From assembly GCA_030523505.1 (NCBI GenBank), contig JAUNIK010000143.1, positions 1 to 6,927 of the forward strand: a stretch of DNA of 6,927 bases. Reading direction: 5' to 3'. Below are positions 1 through 6,927 of the stretch, piece by piece. The translations under genes were made by a program, and so were the position numbers. Under the pieces are notes generated by a model that worked only from the letters and a program-made list of their open reading frames with translations, had not been told where the DNA came from and did not search any database. The DNA is from Prevotellaceae bacterium. GTDB lineage: Bacteria > Bacteroidota > Bacteroidia > Bacteroidales > Bacteroidaceae. The first letter of the stretch is position 1; every line of letters begins with the position of its first letter.

Positions 1-1275
1 CGACTCGGCATTCGCTTTCTTTGCCTGAGGCTTTCTGCCCTGTGGCTTCTTGCCTTTGCTGGATTTCTTCTTACCACCAGAGCGCTTGCGACCCTTACCT
101 GATTTCATCGGGCGACCGGCGGTAGCATAATCCGGACCGGCAATCATGCCCTCAGGCATTTCGTTCTTCTTGATTTCATATTCAAGGAAACGCTCAATGA
201 GTTTGAAGTAGTAGATGTCGTCCTCGTTTACAAATGTGATGGCAACACCATCACGCTCTGCTCTTGCTGTACGACCTATACGATGAACATAGTCCTCCAC
301 ATCGTGAGGCACATCATAATTGATTACAGTCGCGATATCATCGATGTCGATGCCTCGCGCAACAATGTCGGTAGCCACAAGAACATCAATCTGCCCGCTC
401 TTGAACTTATACATTATCTCATCGCGCTCAGCCTGACTGAGGTCGGAGTGCATCTCACCACTGTTGATCTTCATTCTTACCAGTGCACGCGAAATCTCCT
501 TCACCTTCTGCTTCTTTCCGCAGAACACGATGACACGCTTCAACTGGTCAGACTTGAACATGTGACGGATGATATCCAGTTTCTGTGGTTCGTAGCATAC
601 ATAAGCACTCTGCTGGATTTTCTCTGCAGGTTTGCTCACTGCCAACTTCACCAATACAGGCTTTTTTAGCAATGTCTTTGCCAGTTCCTCAATTTTCGGA
701 GGCATTGTAGCTGAGAACATGATTGTCTGGCAATCAGCAGGCAAAGCCTTCGCTATTGAGAGGATATCCTCTGAGAATCCCATATCGAGCATTCTGTCAG
801 CCTCGTCGAGAATGAAGAAAGAGGTGCGCGAGAGATCGAGGTTGCCAATCTGCATGTGACTTATCAGTCGTCCCGGAGTGGCAATAACCACATCAGCACC
901 TGCACGCAAGGCTTTTACCTCCTGGTCGAAACGGTTACCATCGTTACCTCCGTAAACTGATATGGAACTCACTGTAGGCAGATAATAGCCGAAGCCCTGC
1001 ATAGCCTGATCAATCTGCTGTGCCAACTCGCGTGTCGGTGACATCACGACACAGTTGATGGCATCCTCAGGGAAACCACCATCGTCGAGCAATGACAATA
1101 CCGGCAACAGATAGGCGGCAGTCTTGCCCGTACCAGTCTGTGCAACACCGATGATATCGTTGCGCTCAAGGATTTTTGGGATGCATGCCTCTTGGATAGG
1201 GGTGCACTCATCAAAGTGCATATCCCAGAGGGCATCGAGTATGTTGTCGCTTAAATCTAATTCGTCGAAATACAT
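1..1275 (-). CDS. DEAD-box ATP-dependent RNA helicase, RhlE-like (3' end cut off by the window edge)
   Basis: An ATP-dependent helicase that locally unwinds or remodels RNA in the cytoplasm; relatives act in ribosome assembly, RNA decay and cold adaptation, but the substrate cannot be read from sequence. The 425 visible codons contain the full superfamily 2 core: Q motif TPIQ (25-28), motif I AQTGTGKT (45-52), Ia PTRELAQ (80-86), Ib TPGR (133-136), II DEAD (157-160), III SAT (188-190), IV near VIVFCG (248-253), V ATDIVARGID (301-310) and VI HRIGRTAR (331-338). No key residue is missing. After about residue 390 the protein becomes a Lys/Arg/Gly-rich tail, typical of RhlE-like proteins and likely to bind RNA non-specifically; it is still open at the window edge, so the stop lies outside. 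The start ATG (1273-1275) puts the Q motif at the normal distance. It lies 21 bp after the permease stop and has no Shine-Dalgarno sequence, only an AT-rich leader. Family assignment is certain; the subfamily is less so. Confidence 0.96.
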   Translation of the reverse strand, partial: MYFDELDLSDNILDALWDMHFDECTPIQEACIPKILERNDIIGVAQTGTGKTAAYLLPVLSLLDDGGFPEDAINCVVMSPTRELAQQIDQAMQGFGYYLPTVSSISVYGGNDGNRFDQEVKALRAGADVVIATPGRLISHMQIGNLDLSRTSFFILDEADRMLDMGFSEDILSIAKALPADCQTIMFSATMPPKIEELAKTLLKKPVLVKLAVSKPAEKIQQSAYVCYEPQKLDIIRHMFKSDQLKRVIVFCGKKQKVKEISRALVRMKINSGEMHSDLSQAERDEIMYKFKSGQIDVLVATDIVARGIDIDDIATVINYDVPHDVEDYVHRIGRTARAERDGVAITFVNEDDIYYFKLIERFLEYEIKKNEMPEGMIAGPDYATAGRPMKSGKGRKRSGGKKKSSKGKKPQGRKPQAKKANAES

Positions 1276-1296
1276 ATTATATAAAATAGGTGGAAA

Positions 1297-2517
1297 TTAG
1301 TTAGGTGCCTGTCGATAGCAGAAATATGCTACGAAGGCAAAGAGGATGTTAGGCAACCATGCTGCGAGCATAGGAGGCCAACCAGCATTGATAGCAAAGG
1401 TTGATGAGATGGTCTGCAACATGATATATGTGAAACTCAGTGCCAGGCCAATACCAAGGTACATACCCATTCCGCCCTTGCGTTTACGCGAAGACAATGA
1501 AACACCGATGATAGTCAGGATGAACGAAGCGAACGATGCCGCTATTCGTTTGTGGTACTCCACCTTATATCGCACCACGTTTCCACTACCACGGTTTATC
1601 TGTTTGCCGATATACGCCTTCAACTCAGGGTTGGTGAATGTCTCCTGCTGACCCTTTGAATATACCAAATCGGCAGGTTCAATCTGTATCAGTGTGTCGA
1701 GACGTGCACCGCTCGTAATCTTCTCCTTGTAGCCACGGAGGTTGCGTATCTTCCATGCAGAAGCCGTCCAGTGGTATTTTGAATCGGAGATAGTGTCGTA
1801 TTGTATCGTCTGGGCAGTCATGTGACTCACAAGTTTCTTGTTCTCGAACTTATCAAGAGAGAATCCGTAGCCCTGCTTCGAACGGTTGTCATAGTGCTGG
1901 ATATATGCAATGACGCCCTCCTCAACCTGCAACTGAACATTATCAGCCGCGGTGTTCTTCTTTTTGTTCTTGTACATCGTCTCAAAGTTCTGTAACACAA
2001 TGGTTCCGTGAGGGATGACATAAGCGGCGAGATAGAACGACAATACTGATATCAGCACGCAGGAAATCATATATGGTCGCAACAAACGTTTGAACGAAAC
2101 ACCAGCCGCAAGCATTGCAATGATCTCAGAGTTGCCTGCCAGTTTTGAGGTGAAGAAGATTACCGCGATGAATACAAACAGCGGTGAAAACAGGTTGGCG
2201 AAGTAAGGAATGAAGTTGGCATAATAGTCGAAGACGATAGCCTTGAGCGGAGCATGATATTGAGTGAACTTGGCAAGATGCTCATTCACATCGAACACCA
2301 CTGCGATGGATATGATGAGGATGATTGAGAAGAAGTAGGTGCCGATAAACTTCTTGATGATATACCAGTCGAGAATACTGATATATCGCAGAGGGTTTGC
2401 ACGGCGCACCCACCCGAAATGTTTTTTCAGGAAAGCCTTCACCGGATCAAGTCTTTTGTTCAGGCTTGACCAGCGACGTCTCATCTTTATTGCCAGTTCC
2501 TTGCTTTTACGATTCAT
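1297..2517 (-). CDS. lptG: LptF/LptG (YjgP/YjgQ) family lipopolysaccharide export permease
   Basis: An inner-membrane permease of the YjgP/YjgQ family. In Gram-negative bacteria LptF and LptG, with the ATPase LptB, extract lipopolysaccharide from the inner membrane and pass it to the LptC/LptA bridge. The 406-residue protein has the family layout: three N-terminal membrane segments (about 57-75, 103-125, 147-169), a large soluble periplasmic region (about 170-318, probably the beta-jellyroll), and three C-terminal segments (about 325-343, 350-371, 380-400). The stretch EIIAMLAAGVSFKRLLRP (131-148) is the conserved cytoplasmic loop expected to contact LptB. I chose the ATG at 2515-2517: it lies 2 bp after the tgt stop, which suits translational coupling, whereas the longer frame from 2562 would overlap tgt by about 40 bp. 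Even so, some 45 strongly basic residues precede ILDWYIIKKF, where many family members begin. Whether this copy is LptF-like or LptG-like cannot be settled from one sequence, so the symbol is tentative. No partner permease is in the window. Confidence 0.9.
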   Translation of the reverse strand: MNRKSKELAIKMRRRWSSLNKRLDPVKAFLKKHFGWVRRANPLRYISILDWYIIKKFIGTYFFSIILIISIAVVFDVNEHLAKFTQYHAPLKAIVFDYYANFIPYFANLFSPLFVFIAVIFFTSKLAGNSEIIAMLAAGVSFKRLLRPYMISCVLISVLSFYLAAYVIPHGTIVLQNFETMYKNKKKNTAADNVQLQVEEGVIAYIQHYDNRSKQGYGFSLDKFENKKLVSHMTAQTIQYDTISDSKYHWTASAWKIRNLRGYKEKITSGARLDTLIQIEPADLVYSKGQQETFTNPELKAYIGKQINRGSGNVVRYKVEYHKRIAASFASFILTIIGVSLSSRKRKGGMGMYLGIGLALSFTYIMLQTISSTFAINAGWPPMLAAWLPNILFAFVAYFCYRQAPN

Positions 2518-2519
2518 TG

Positions 2520-3647
2520 TCAGACTCTCTTTCCGAGGTTTTCTATTACACCACGCTTCCACTGAGTGAAATCGCCCTTGACGATATGCTCGCGAGCATC
2601 TGTGACAAGACGGAGATAGAATGCGAGGTTATGGATTGATGCAATCTGCATAGCCAGCAGCTCCTGCGCCTTGAACAGATGATGGAGATATGCTTTTGTA
2701 TGGATACGATCTATCTCACAACCGTCAGGATCGATAGGCGAGAAGTCGTTCTCCCATTTCTTGTTGCGCATATTCATAGTGCCGTTGTAGGTGAACAGCT
2801 GGGCGTTGCGACCGTTTCGGGTAGGCATCACACAGTCGAACATGTCGACACCACGCTCAATGCCTTCAAGGATGTTCTGCGGAGTGCCCACACCCATCAG
2901 GTAGCGAGGCTTTTCCTTAGGAAGGATTTCGTTCACCACCTCAATCATCTCGTACATCACCTCCGTAGGTTCACCCACTGCCAATCCACCGATGGCATTA
3001 CCATCGGCACCGAGGTCAGCAACATGCTTTGCTGCCTCGCGACGCAGTTCCGGATATTTACAACCCTGAACGATAGGGAAGAGGCTCTGGTTGTAACCAT
3101 AGAGCGGCTCTGTCTCGTGGAAGCGCTTCCAGCAACGCTCCAACCAACGCTGTGTCAGTCCGAGACTCTTCTTTGCATATTCATAGTCGCTCTCGCCAGG
3201 AGGGCACTCATCGAATGCCATCATGATGTCGGCACCGATGACACGCTCTGTATCCATCACATTCTCTGGAGTGAATATGTGCTTGCTTCCATCGATATGT
3301 GAACGGAACTCGCAGCCTTCTTCGCGTAACTTGCGGATGCCTGTCAGCGAGAACACCTGAAAGCCACCAGAGTCGGTCAGGATGGGGCGATCCCAGGTAT
3401 TGAACTTATGCAGACCACCAGCAAGGCGAAGAGTCTCCAATCCCGGACGAAGATACAGGTGGTAGGTGTTGCCAAGGATAATCTGGGCCTTCACCTGATC
3501 GCGCAACTCTTGAAAATGCACGCCCTTCACAGCACCGCAGGTACCTACTGGCATGAATATCGGAGTCTTTATCTGTCCGTGGTCGGTGGTGATAACACCG
3601 GCGCGAGCCTCGCTGTATGGATCGGTATGTTGTAATTCAAATGTCAT
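2520..3647 (-). CDS. tgt: tRNA-guanine transglycosylase (queuine tRNA-ribosyltransferase)
   Basis: Exchanges guanine at wobble position 34 of the GUN-anticodon tRNAs (Asp, Asn, His, Tyr) for the queuosine precursor preQ1, in the cytoplasm. The 375-residue length matches bacterial Tgt. Visible signatures are DSGGFQVFS (92-100, with the active-site Asp92), FDECPP (145-150, Asp146 in base recognition), PIVQGC (191-196, Gln194), GGLAVGE (220-226) and FDCVMPTRNGR (270-280, with Asp271 as the catalytic nucleophile by alignment to the Zymomonas enzyme). The C-terminal zinc site is unusual. Where the classical enzyme has CxCxxC, this one reads DGCEID (308-313), so two of three Cys ligands are Asp; the fourth ligand, His339 in SIHN, is kept. 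VQGC also replaces the usual VQGG. The start ATG (3645-3647) begins MTFELQHTD, a normal Bacteroidales N-terminus; the frame stays open to 3758, but that part overlaps the lon 3' end. The gene lies 22 bp after lon and 2 bp before the permease. The genes for making preQ1 are not in the window. Confidence 0.97.
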   Translation of the reverse strand: MTFELQHTDPYSEARAGVITTDHGQIKTPIFMPVGTCGAVKGVHFQELRDQVKAQIILGNTYHLYLRPGLETLRLAGGLHKFNTWDRPILTDSGGFQVFSLTGIRKLREEGCEFRSHIDGSKHIFTPENVMDTERVIGADIMMAFDECPPGESDYEYAKKSLGLTQRWLERCWKRFHETEPLYGYNQSLFPIVQGCKYPELRREAAKHVADLGADGNAIGGLAVGEPTEVMYEMIEVVNEILPKEKPRYLMGVGTPQNILEGIERGVDMFDCVMPTRNGRNAQLFTYNGTMNMRNKKWENDFSPIDPDGCEIDRIHTKAYLHHLFKAQELLAMQIASIHNLAFYLRLVTDAREHIVKGDFTQWKRGVIENLGKRV

Positions 3648-3669
3648 TGTTGTAGTTCGTATAATGCGA

Positions 3670-6129
3670 TTAGTCTTTCTTCTCGTCCTCAAGAGTGAAC
3701 TCCACAGCGTCAGCCACCTTCTTGTCGGTAAGTGCAAAGTTCCATACATCGAGCACATTCTCTACATAATGGAACTGCACGCCCTTGAGGTAAATCTCAG
3801 GAATCTCCTCGATATCCTTGCGATTGTCCTTGCAGAGCATGATGTCGGTAATGCCGGCACGCTTTGCTGCGAGAATCTTTTCCTTGATACCACCAACAGG
3901 CAGAACCTTTCCACGGAGTGTGATCTCACCCGTCATTGCCACATTCTTGCGAACCTGACGCTGTGTCAAGGCTGAAGCGATGGAAGTGGCGATGGTGATA
4001 CCAGCCGAAGGACCGTCCTTTGGTGTGGCACCCTCTGGAACATGGATGTGGATGTTGTACTGATCGAAGATACGATAGTCAACACCGAGCACATCGATAT
4101 GTGCTTTGATATATTCCAATGCTATGACTGCGCTCTCCTTCATCACATCACCAAGATTACCCGTCAGTGTGAGTTTGCCAGGCTTACCCTTGCTCAATGA
4201 AGTCTCGATGAAGAGAATCTCTCCACCGACACTTGTCCATGCAAGACCGGTAACAACACCAGCATATTCGTTGCCCTGATAGATATCGCGATAGAATGGG
4301 GCTTTGCCGAGCAGAGTCTCAATCTCTGTTGGGGTGATCTTCGTTGTAGCGATGCTTCCCTCACTTGCAATCTTGTATGCTATCTTACGCATACACTTGC
4401 CAATCTGCTTCTCCAGCTGACGAACGCCGCTCTCGCGTGTATAACGCTCGATGATGGTTTCAAGTGCCGGCTTTGTGAATGATATCTTGAAGTTGGAATG
4501 GTCGATACCATTGTTCTCAATCTCGCGTGGAACGAGGTGACGTTTTGCGATCTCTACCTTCTCCTCTGTGATATAACCACTAACCTCGATAATCTCCATA
4601 CGGTCGAGCAATGGGCGAGGGATGCCTCCGAGGTCGTTGGCTGTAGCGATGAAGAGAACATTCGAGAGATCGTAGTCGATATCGAGATAGTTGTCGTGGA
4701 AAGCATTGTTCTGCTCAGGATCCAGCACTTCGAGCAATGCCGACGATGGATCACCGTGGAGAGTGTTCTGAGCCACCTTGTCAATCTCATCGAGAATGAA
4801 CACTGGATTCGATGAACCTGCCTTTTGGATGCTCTTGATGATGCGTCCAGGCATAGCACCAACATAGGTACGGCGATGACCGCGAATCTCGCTCTCGTCG
4901 TGAACACCACCTAATGAAACGCGCACATAATTGCGCTTCAAGGCTGTAGCGATGCTTCGTCCGAGTGATGTCTTACCCACTCCCGGAGGACCATAGAGGC
5001 AGAGAATAGGCGCTTTGAGGTCAGAACGCAACTTCAAAACAGAGATATACTCCAGAATACGCTCCTTGACCTTCTCCATGCCGTAGTGGTCCTTGTCTAA
5101 GACCTTCTTTGCACGCTGCAGACTCAAATCGTCCTTGGTCATTTCGTTCCAAGGAAGATTGATCATCTGGTTGAGATAGTTCAACTGTATTGCGTATTCA
5201 GGACTCTGTGGGTTGTACATCTCCAACTTGTCGAGTTCCTTGAAGAAAAGCTTCTGAGTCTCGAAACTCCAGTTCTTATTGCGGCCCTTTTCTGCCAGTT
5301 CGCGCTGTTCAGGCGAACCTTCACCATTTCCGAGTTCCTGCTTGATGTTCTTTATCTGCTGCTGGAGGAAATATTCACGCTGCTGTTCGTCGAGATCCTC
5401 GCGTGTTTTGTTGCGAATCTCATGGCGGAGTTCCATGAACTGTATATCGCGGTTGAGACGTCTGAGCAGAGTCATCACGCGATCCATCATATTGTCTATC
5501 TTCAATAGTTCGATTTTCTCAGGAACAGCGAAGAATGCGTTTGCACATACGAAATTCACGAGCATGGTGTCGTTCTTGATGTTCTTTATCGCGAACTCCG
5601 ACTCGTTAGGCATTTCGTCGCTCTTGTGTATATATTCCGAAACTACATCGCGCAAGTCAGCAACAGCAATACCAAACTGCTCCTTTTCTTCAGGAGTAGA
5701 TGGCATGATTTCAATATCGCTCTGTACTGTACCCTCGTAGAATGGCACTGCATGAGTCATCGATTCGCGGCGACATCTTCCCAAGCCCTGGAAAATAGCA
5801 GTCACATTATCGCTGTCAGGCATGTCGATGGTACGCACTAAACGTGCGAGTACACCCCATTCATAGATGTCGCGTGCACGTGGCACCTCATCGTTTTCGT
5901 CTTTCTGGCAAAAGATAGCAATGACCGTCTCAGGAGCTTTCCTCAGTTCGTCGATGAGACGCAAGCTCTGCTGACGACCAATAAGTAACGGTGTCACCAC
6001 ACCTGGGAACACGACCATATTGCGAGTGACAAGAAGCGGCATCTTTCCGTCCTTGCCCTCACAGAACAATGTGCTGATATCGCCTTCTACATCGGCAATC
6101 ATCTGTATTGATGTGTTATTCTTCTTCAT
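3670..6129 (-). CDS. lon: ATP-dependent protease La (Lon)
   Basis: A cytoplasmic AAA+ serine protease that unfolds and degrades damaged proteins and selected short-lived regulators; family members form homohexamers. The 819 residues give a complete LonA architecture: an N-terminal substrate-binding domain (about 29-225, starting [13 protein letters not shown]), a helical, probably coiled-coil linker (about 225-340, including [16 protein letters not shown]), the AAA+ module with Walker A GPPGVGKT (380-387), Walker B VFILDEID (443-450), sensor-1 Asn498, the arginine-finger region around Arg505/Arg510 and sensor-2 Arg570 in GVRQLE, then the protease domain. The catalytic Ser708 is in PKDGPSAG and Lys751 in GGIKEK; their 43-residue spacing equals Ser679/Lys722 of E. 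coli Lon. It is somewhat longer than E. coli Lon (784), mainly at the ends. The ATG (6127-6129) follows an A-rich leader without a Shine-Dalgarno sequence. As the first gene of the minus-strand run it probably carries the operon promoter. The coding sequence is intact with all key residues present. Confidence 0.98.
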   Translation of the reverse strand: MKKNNTSIQMIADVEGDISTLFCEGKDGKMPLLVTRNMVVFPGVVTPLLIGRQQSLRLIDELRKAPETVIAIFCQKDENDEVPRARDIYEWGVLARLVRTIDMPDSDNVTAIFQGLGRCRRESMTHAVPFYEGTVQSDIEIMPSTPEEKEQFGIAVADLRDVVSEYIHKSDEMPNESEFAIKNIKNDTMLVNFVCANAFFAVPEKIELLKIDNMMDRVMTLLRRLNRDIQFMELRHEIRNKTREDLDEQQREYFLQQQIKNIKQELGNGEGSPEQRELAEKGRNKNWSFETQKLFFKELDKLEMYNPQSPEYAIQLNYLNQMINLPWNEMTKDDLSLQRAKKVLDKDHYGMEKVKERILEYISVLKLRSDLKAPILCLYGPPGVGKTSLGRSIATALKRNYVRVSLGGVHDESEIRGHRRTYVGAMPGRIIKSIQKAGSSNPVFILDEIDKVAQNTLHGDPSSALLEVLDPEQNNAFHDNYLDIDYDLSNVLFIATANDLGGIPRPLLDRMEIIEVSGYITEEKVEIAKRHLVPREIENNGIDHSNFKISFTKPALETIIERYTRESGVRQLEKQIGKCMRKIAYKIASEGSIATTKITPTEIETLLGKAPFYRDIYQGNEYAGVVTGLAWTSVGGEILFIETSLSKGKPGKLTLTGNLGDVMKESAVIALEYIKAHIDVLGVDYRIFDQYNIHIHVPEGATPKDGPSAGITIATSIASALTQRQVRKNVAMTGEITLRGKVLPVGGIKEKILAAKRAGITDIMLCKDNRKDIEEIPEIYLKGVQFHYVENVLDVWNFALTDKKVADAVEFTLEDEKKD

Positions 6130-6151
6130 TTTCTTGTCTTTGTTTGCTTTG

Positions 6152-6162
6152 CAATATTTGCA
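6152..6162 (+). repeat. 11-bp direct repeat, copy 1 (copy 2 at 6214-6224)
   Basis: CAATATTTGCA occurs here and again at 6214-6224, offset by 62 bp, close to six turns of B-DNA. This copy lies just downstream of the candidate lon transcription start, in the leader; copy 2 is the left half of the 16-bp palindrome. Here the second half of the palindrome is absent, although GCAA-TAT-TTGC (6151-6161) forms a small dyad of its own. Paired sites flanking a promoter would suit a regulator that binds twice, but coincidence in AT-rich DNA is possible. Confidence 0.4.
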
Positions 6163-6171
6163 TTTGAATTA

Positions 6172-6179
6172 CAAAATTA
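6172..6179 (-). promoter_or_regulatory. Candidate lon promoter, Bacteroidetes -7 box
   Basis: On the minus strand this reads TAATTTTG, an exact match to the Bacteroidetes primary-sigma -7 consensus TAnnTTTG. It lies 42 bp upstream of the lon ATG, which would give a leader of roughly 35 nt. The expected -33 TTTG is not present about 19-21 bp further upstream, so the promoter is incomplete by consensus and could depend on an activator, or the box could be a chance match in AT-rich DNA. It would also drive tgt, the permease and the helicase if the four genes are co-transcribed. Confidence 0.5.
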
Positions 6180-6214
6180 CGAAAAATCTGCGAGATACGG
6201 GACGCATCAATAAC

Positions 6215-6230
6215 AATATTTGCAAATATT
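6215..6230. promoter_or_regulatory. Perfect 16-bp AT-rich palindrome, possible operator
   Basis: The sequence AATATTTGCAAATATT equals its own reverse complement over all 16 bases; symmetry ends at 6214/6231. It lies 50 bp upstream of the trmN6 ATG and about 35 bp upstream of the candidate lon -7 box, a usual place for a regulator-binding site acting on either gene. It has no spacer loop and no adjacent T run, so a dimeric protein site is more likely than a transcription terminator. The regulator is unknown. Confidence 0.45.
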
Positions 6231-6279
6231 AAGGAGTTAAGGAAATAAATCAAGCGGTTTGTGCGTTATATATCCAGTT

Positions 6280-6927
6280 ATGTGTGAAATATTTCGTTTT
6301 AAACAGTTTGATATACGGCAAGACCTTTGTGCAATGAAGGTCGGAACCGATGGTGTACTCCTTGGAGCATGGGCAAGAGGAGGCAAGAGAGTGTTGGACA
6401 TAGGTTGTGGTACAGGCATCATATCCCTGATGCTTGCTCAGCGCTATCCGGAAGCAAATATTACGGCCATTGACATTGTCGATGACTGTTGTCGCCAGAC
6501 ACGCCAGAATGCCGACAATTCTCCTTGGGGAGAGCGAATCTCAACGGTCAATAAATCCCTGCAGGACTTCGTTGCAGAGAATGAAGGCAAGTTGCAGTTT
6601 GATGCTATAGTGAGTAATCCGCCGTTCTTTGTTGATTCAATGAAAAATCCTGACTCATTCCGTACCTTGGCACGCCATACGGATTCTCTTCCTTTCAGTT
6701 CGCTGGCACGAGGCGTTAGCAAACTGCTCACCAATGATGGCGTGTTCTCTGTGATGCTCACGGAGGAATGCTATAAGCAATTCACCGAAGAAGCGTGGTT
6801 TTCAGGACTTTATCTTATGGAGGACTTGCTCTTAAAACCAAAGGCAACGAAGCCTGTGAAGCGCCATTTAATGCTATTCGGAAAGGACCGTAATGCAGTG
6901 CCGGTAATCGATACAAAGATTCTCCAG
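6280..6927 (+). CDS. trmN6: tRNA1(Val) (adenine(37)-N6)-methyltransferase, TrmN6/YfiC-like (3' end cut off)
   Basis: An S-adenosylmethionine-dependent N6-adenine methyltransferase. The E. coli homologue YfiC/TrmN6 methylates A37, next to the anticodon, of tRNA1(Val). The 216 visible codons show the family signature MKVGTDGVLLGAWA (19-32), SAM-binding motif I VLDIGCGTG (38-46), an acidic residue ending strand beta-2 (Asp65 in AIDIV) and the amino-methyltransferase catalytic motif NPPFF (113-117), the NPPY type used for exocyclic adenine amines. A basic stretch KPKATKPVKR (186-195) follows, as in homologues. E. coli TrmN6 has about 245 residues, so roughly 20-30 are missing beyond the edge. The ATG at 6280 gives an N-terminus (MCEIFRFKQFDI) that aligns with the FTFKQF region of homologues; an in-frame TAA at 6238-6240 bounds any upstream start. 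The gene is transcribed away from lon and has no clear Shine-Dalgarno sequence. Because YfiC-like proteins resemble other NPPY methyltransferases, the family is firm and the exact tRNA substrate is inferred. Confidence 0.9.
   Translation, partial: MCEIFRFKQFDIRQDLCAMKVGTDGVLLGAWARGGKRVLDIGCGTGIISLMLAQRYPEANITAIDIVDDCCRQTRQNADNSPWGERISTVNKSLQDFVAENEGKLQFDAIVSNPPFFVDSMKNPDSFRTLARHTDSLPFSSLARGVSKLLTNDGVFSVMLTEECYKQFTEEAWFSGLYLMEDLLLKPKATKPVKRHLMLFGKDRNAVPVIDTKILQ

Larger units (their letters stand above)
6130..6279. other. Divergent intergenic region between lon and trmN6
   Basis: This 150-bp AT-rich spacer is the only non-coding stretch of any size. It must hold the promoters for both divergent genes. 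It contains five TTTG tetramers on the plus strand between 6139 and 6166, a candidate lon -7 box (6172-6179), and an 11-bp direct repeat (6152-6162 and 6214-6224) whose second copy is part of a 16-bp perfect palindrome. I see no small open frame with a credible start and ribosome-binding context, and no GC-rich hairpin with a T run that would act as a terminator. I could not identify a convincing trmN6 promoter. Confidence 0.85.

Noticed and set aside
283..859. Two overlapping plus-strand open frames opposite the DEAD-box gene
   Set aside because: The minus strand here encodes the helicase core with all motifs in order; the plus-strand translations resemble no family.
2679..3302. A 207-codon plus-strand open frame lying entirely opposite tgt
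   Set aside because: Its translation is His/Leu/Thr-rich with no recognisable domain, and it lies within a fully conserved gene on the other strand. It is the usual antisense shadow of a strong coding sequence.
3648..3758. An upstream in-frame extension of tgt to a start at 3758
   Set aside because: It would overlap the end of lon by about 90 bp and add 37 residues unlike any Tgt N-terminus. MTFELQHTD from 3647 is the standard beginning.
5279..5740. A 153-codon plus-strand open frame opposite lon, Ser/Arg/Cys-rich
   Set aside because: The composition is that of a reverse-frame translation, and the lon reading opposite it is unambiguous. No promoter or ribosome-binding context supports it.
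6215..6230. The AT-rich palindrome read as a transcription terminator
   Set aside because: It has no loop spacer, almost no GC in the stem and no following T run, and it lies between two divergent 5' ends where no terminator is needed.
6231..6236. AAGGAG resembling a Shine-Dalgarno site upstream of trmN6
   Set aside because: It lies more than 40 nt before the ATG, far too distant for initiation there, and an in-frame TAA follows at 6238-6240. Bacteroidota rarely rely on such sites.
6444..6761. A 105-codon minus-strand open frame opposite trmN6
   Set aside because: The plus strand carries the methyltransferase with its DIGCGTG and NPPFF motifs; the opposite frame has no family features.

Overview
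The window reads as an ordinary housekeeping stretch of a Bacteroidota chromosome, most likely order Bacteroidales and plausibly Prevotella or a close relative. This rests on four things: the character of the Tgt, Lon, LptG and DEAD-box proteins; start regions that lack GGAGG-type Shine-Dalgarno sequences; a good match to the Bacteroidetes promoter box TAnnTTTG in front of lon; and a Tgt whose zinc-ligand cysteines are largely replaced, a state I recall from other Bacteroidales. The genus is a guess. No insertion sequence, CRISPR array, rRNA, tRNA or phage-like gene was seen.

Layout. Four genes lie head to tail on the minus strand, in transcription order: lon (6129 to 3670), tgt (3647 to 2520), an LptF/LptG-family permease (2517 to 1297) and a DEAD-box RNA helicase (1275 to the left edge, where its 3' end is cut off). 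The gaps between them are 22, 2 and 21 bp, so they probably form one operon read from a promoter upstream of lon. A 150-bp divergent intergenic region (6130-6279) separates lon from a plus-strand gene, a TrmN6/YfiC-type tRNA1(Val) adenine-N6 methyltransferase (from 6280, cut off by the right edge). The coding regions fill nearly everything else, and no gene-free stretch exceeds 150 bp.

Function. The predicted operon mixes protein quality control (Lon), tRNA wobble-base modification (Tgt, position 34), lipopolysaccharide export (LptG-like) and RNA remodelling (DEAD-box). The divergent gene modifies position 37 of a valine tRNA in its known homologues, so two anticodon-loop modification enzymes sit within a few kilobases. 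The most notable non-coding element is in the divergent region: a perfect 16-bp AT-rich palindrome (6215-6230), an 11-bp exact direct repeat of half of it 62 bp away (6152-6162), and a candidate lon -7 box between the two copies.

I did not find a previously undescribed biological system. The points worth a second look are the degenerate zinc site of Tgt, the repeat and palindrome arrangement upstream of lon, and the basic N-terminal extension of the LptG-like protein.
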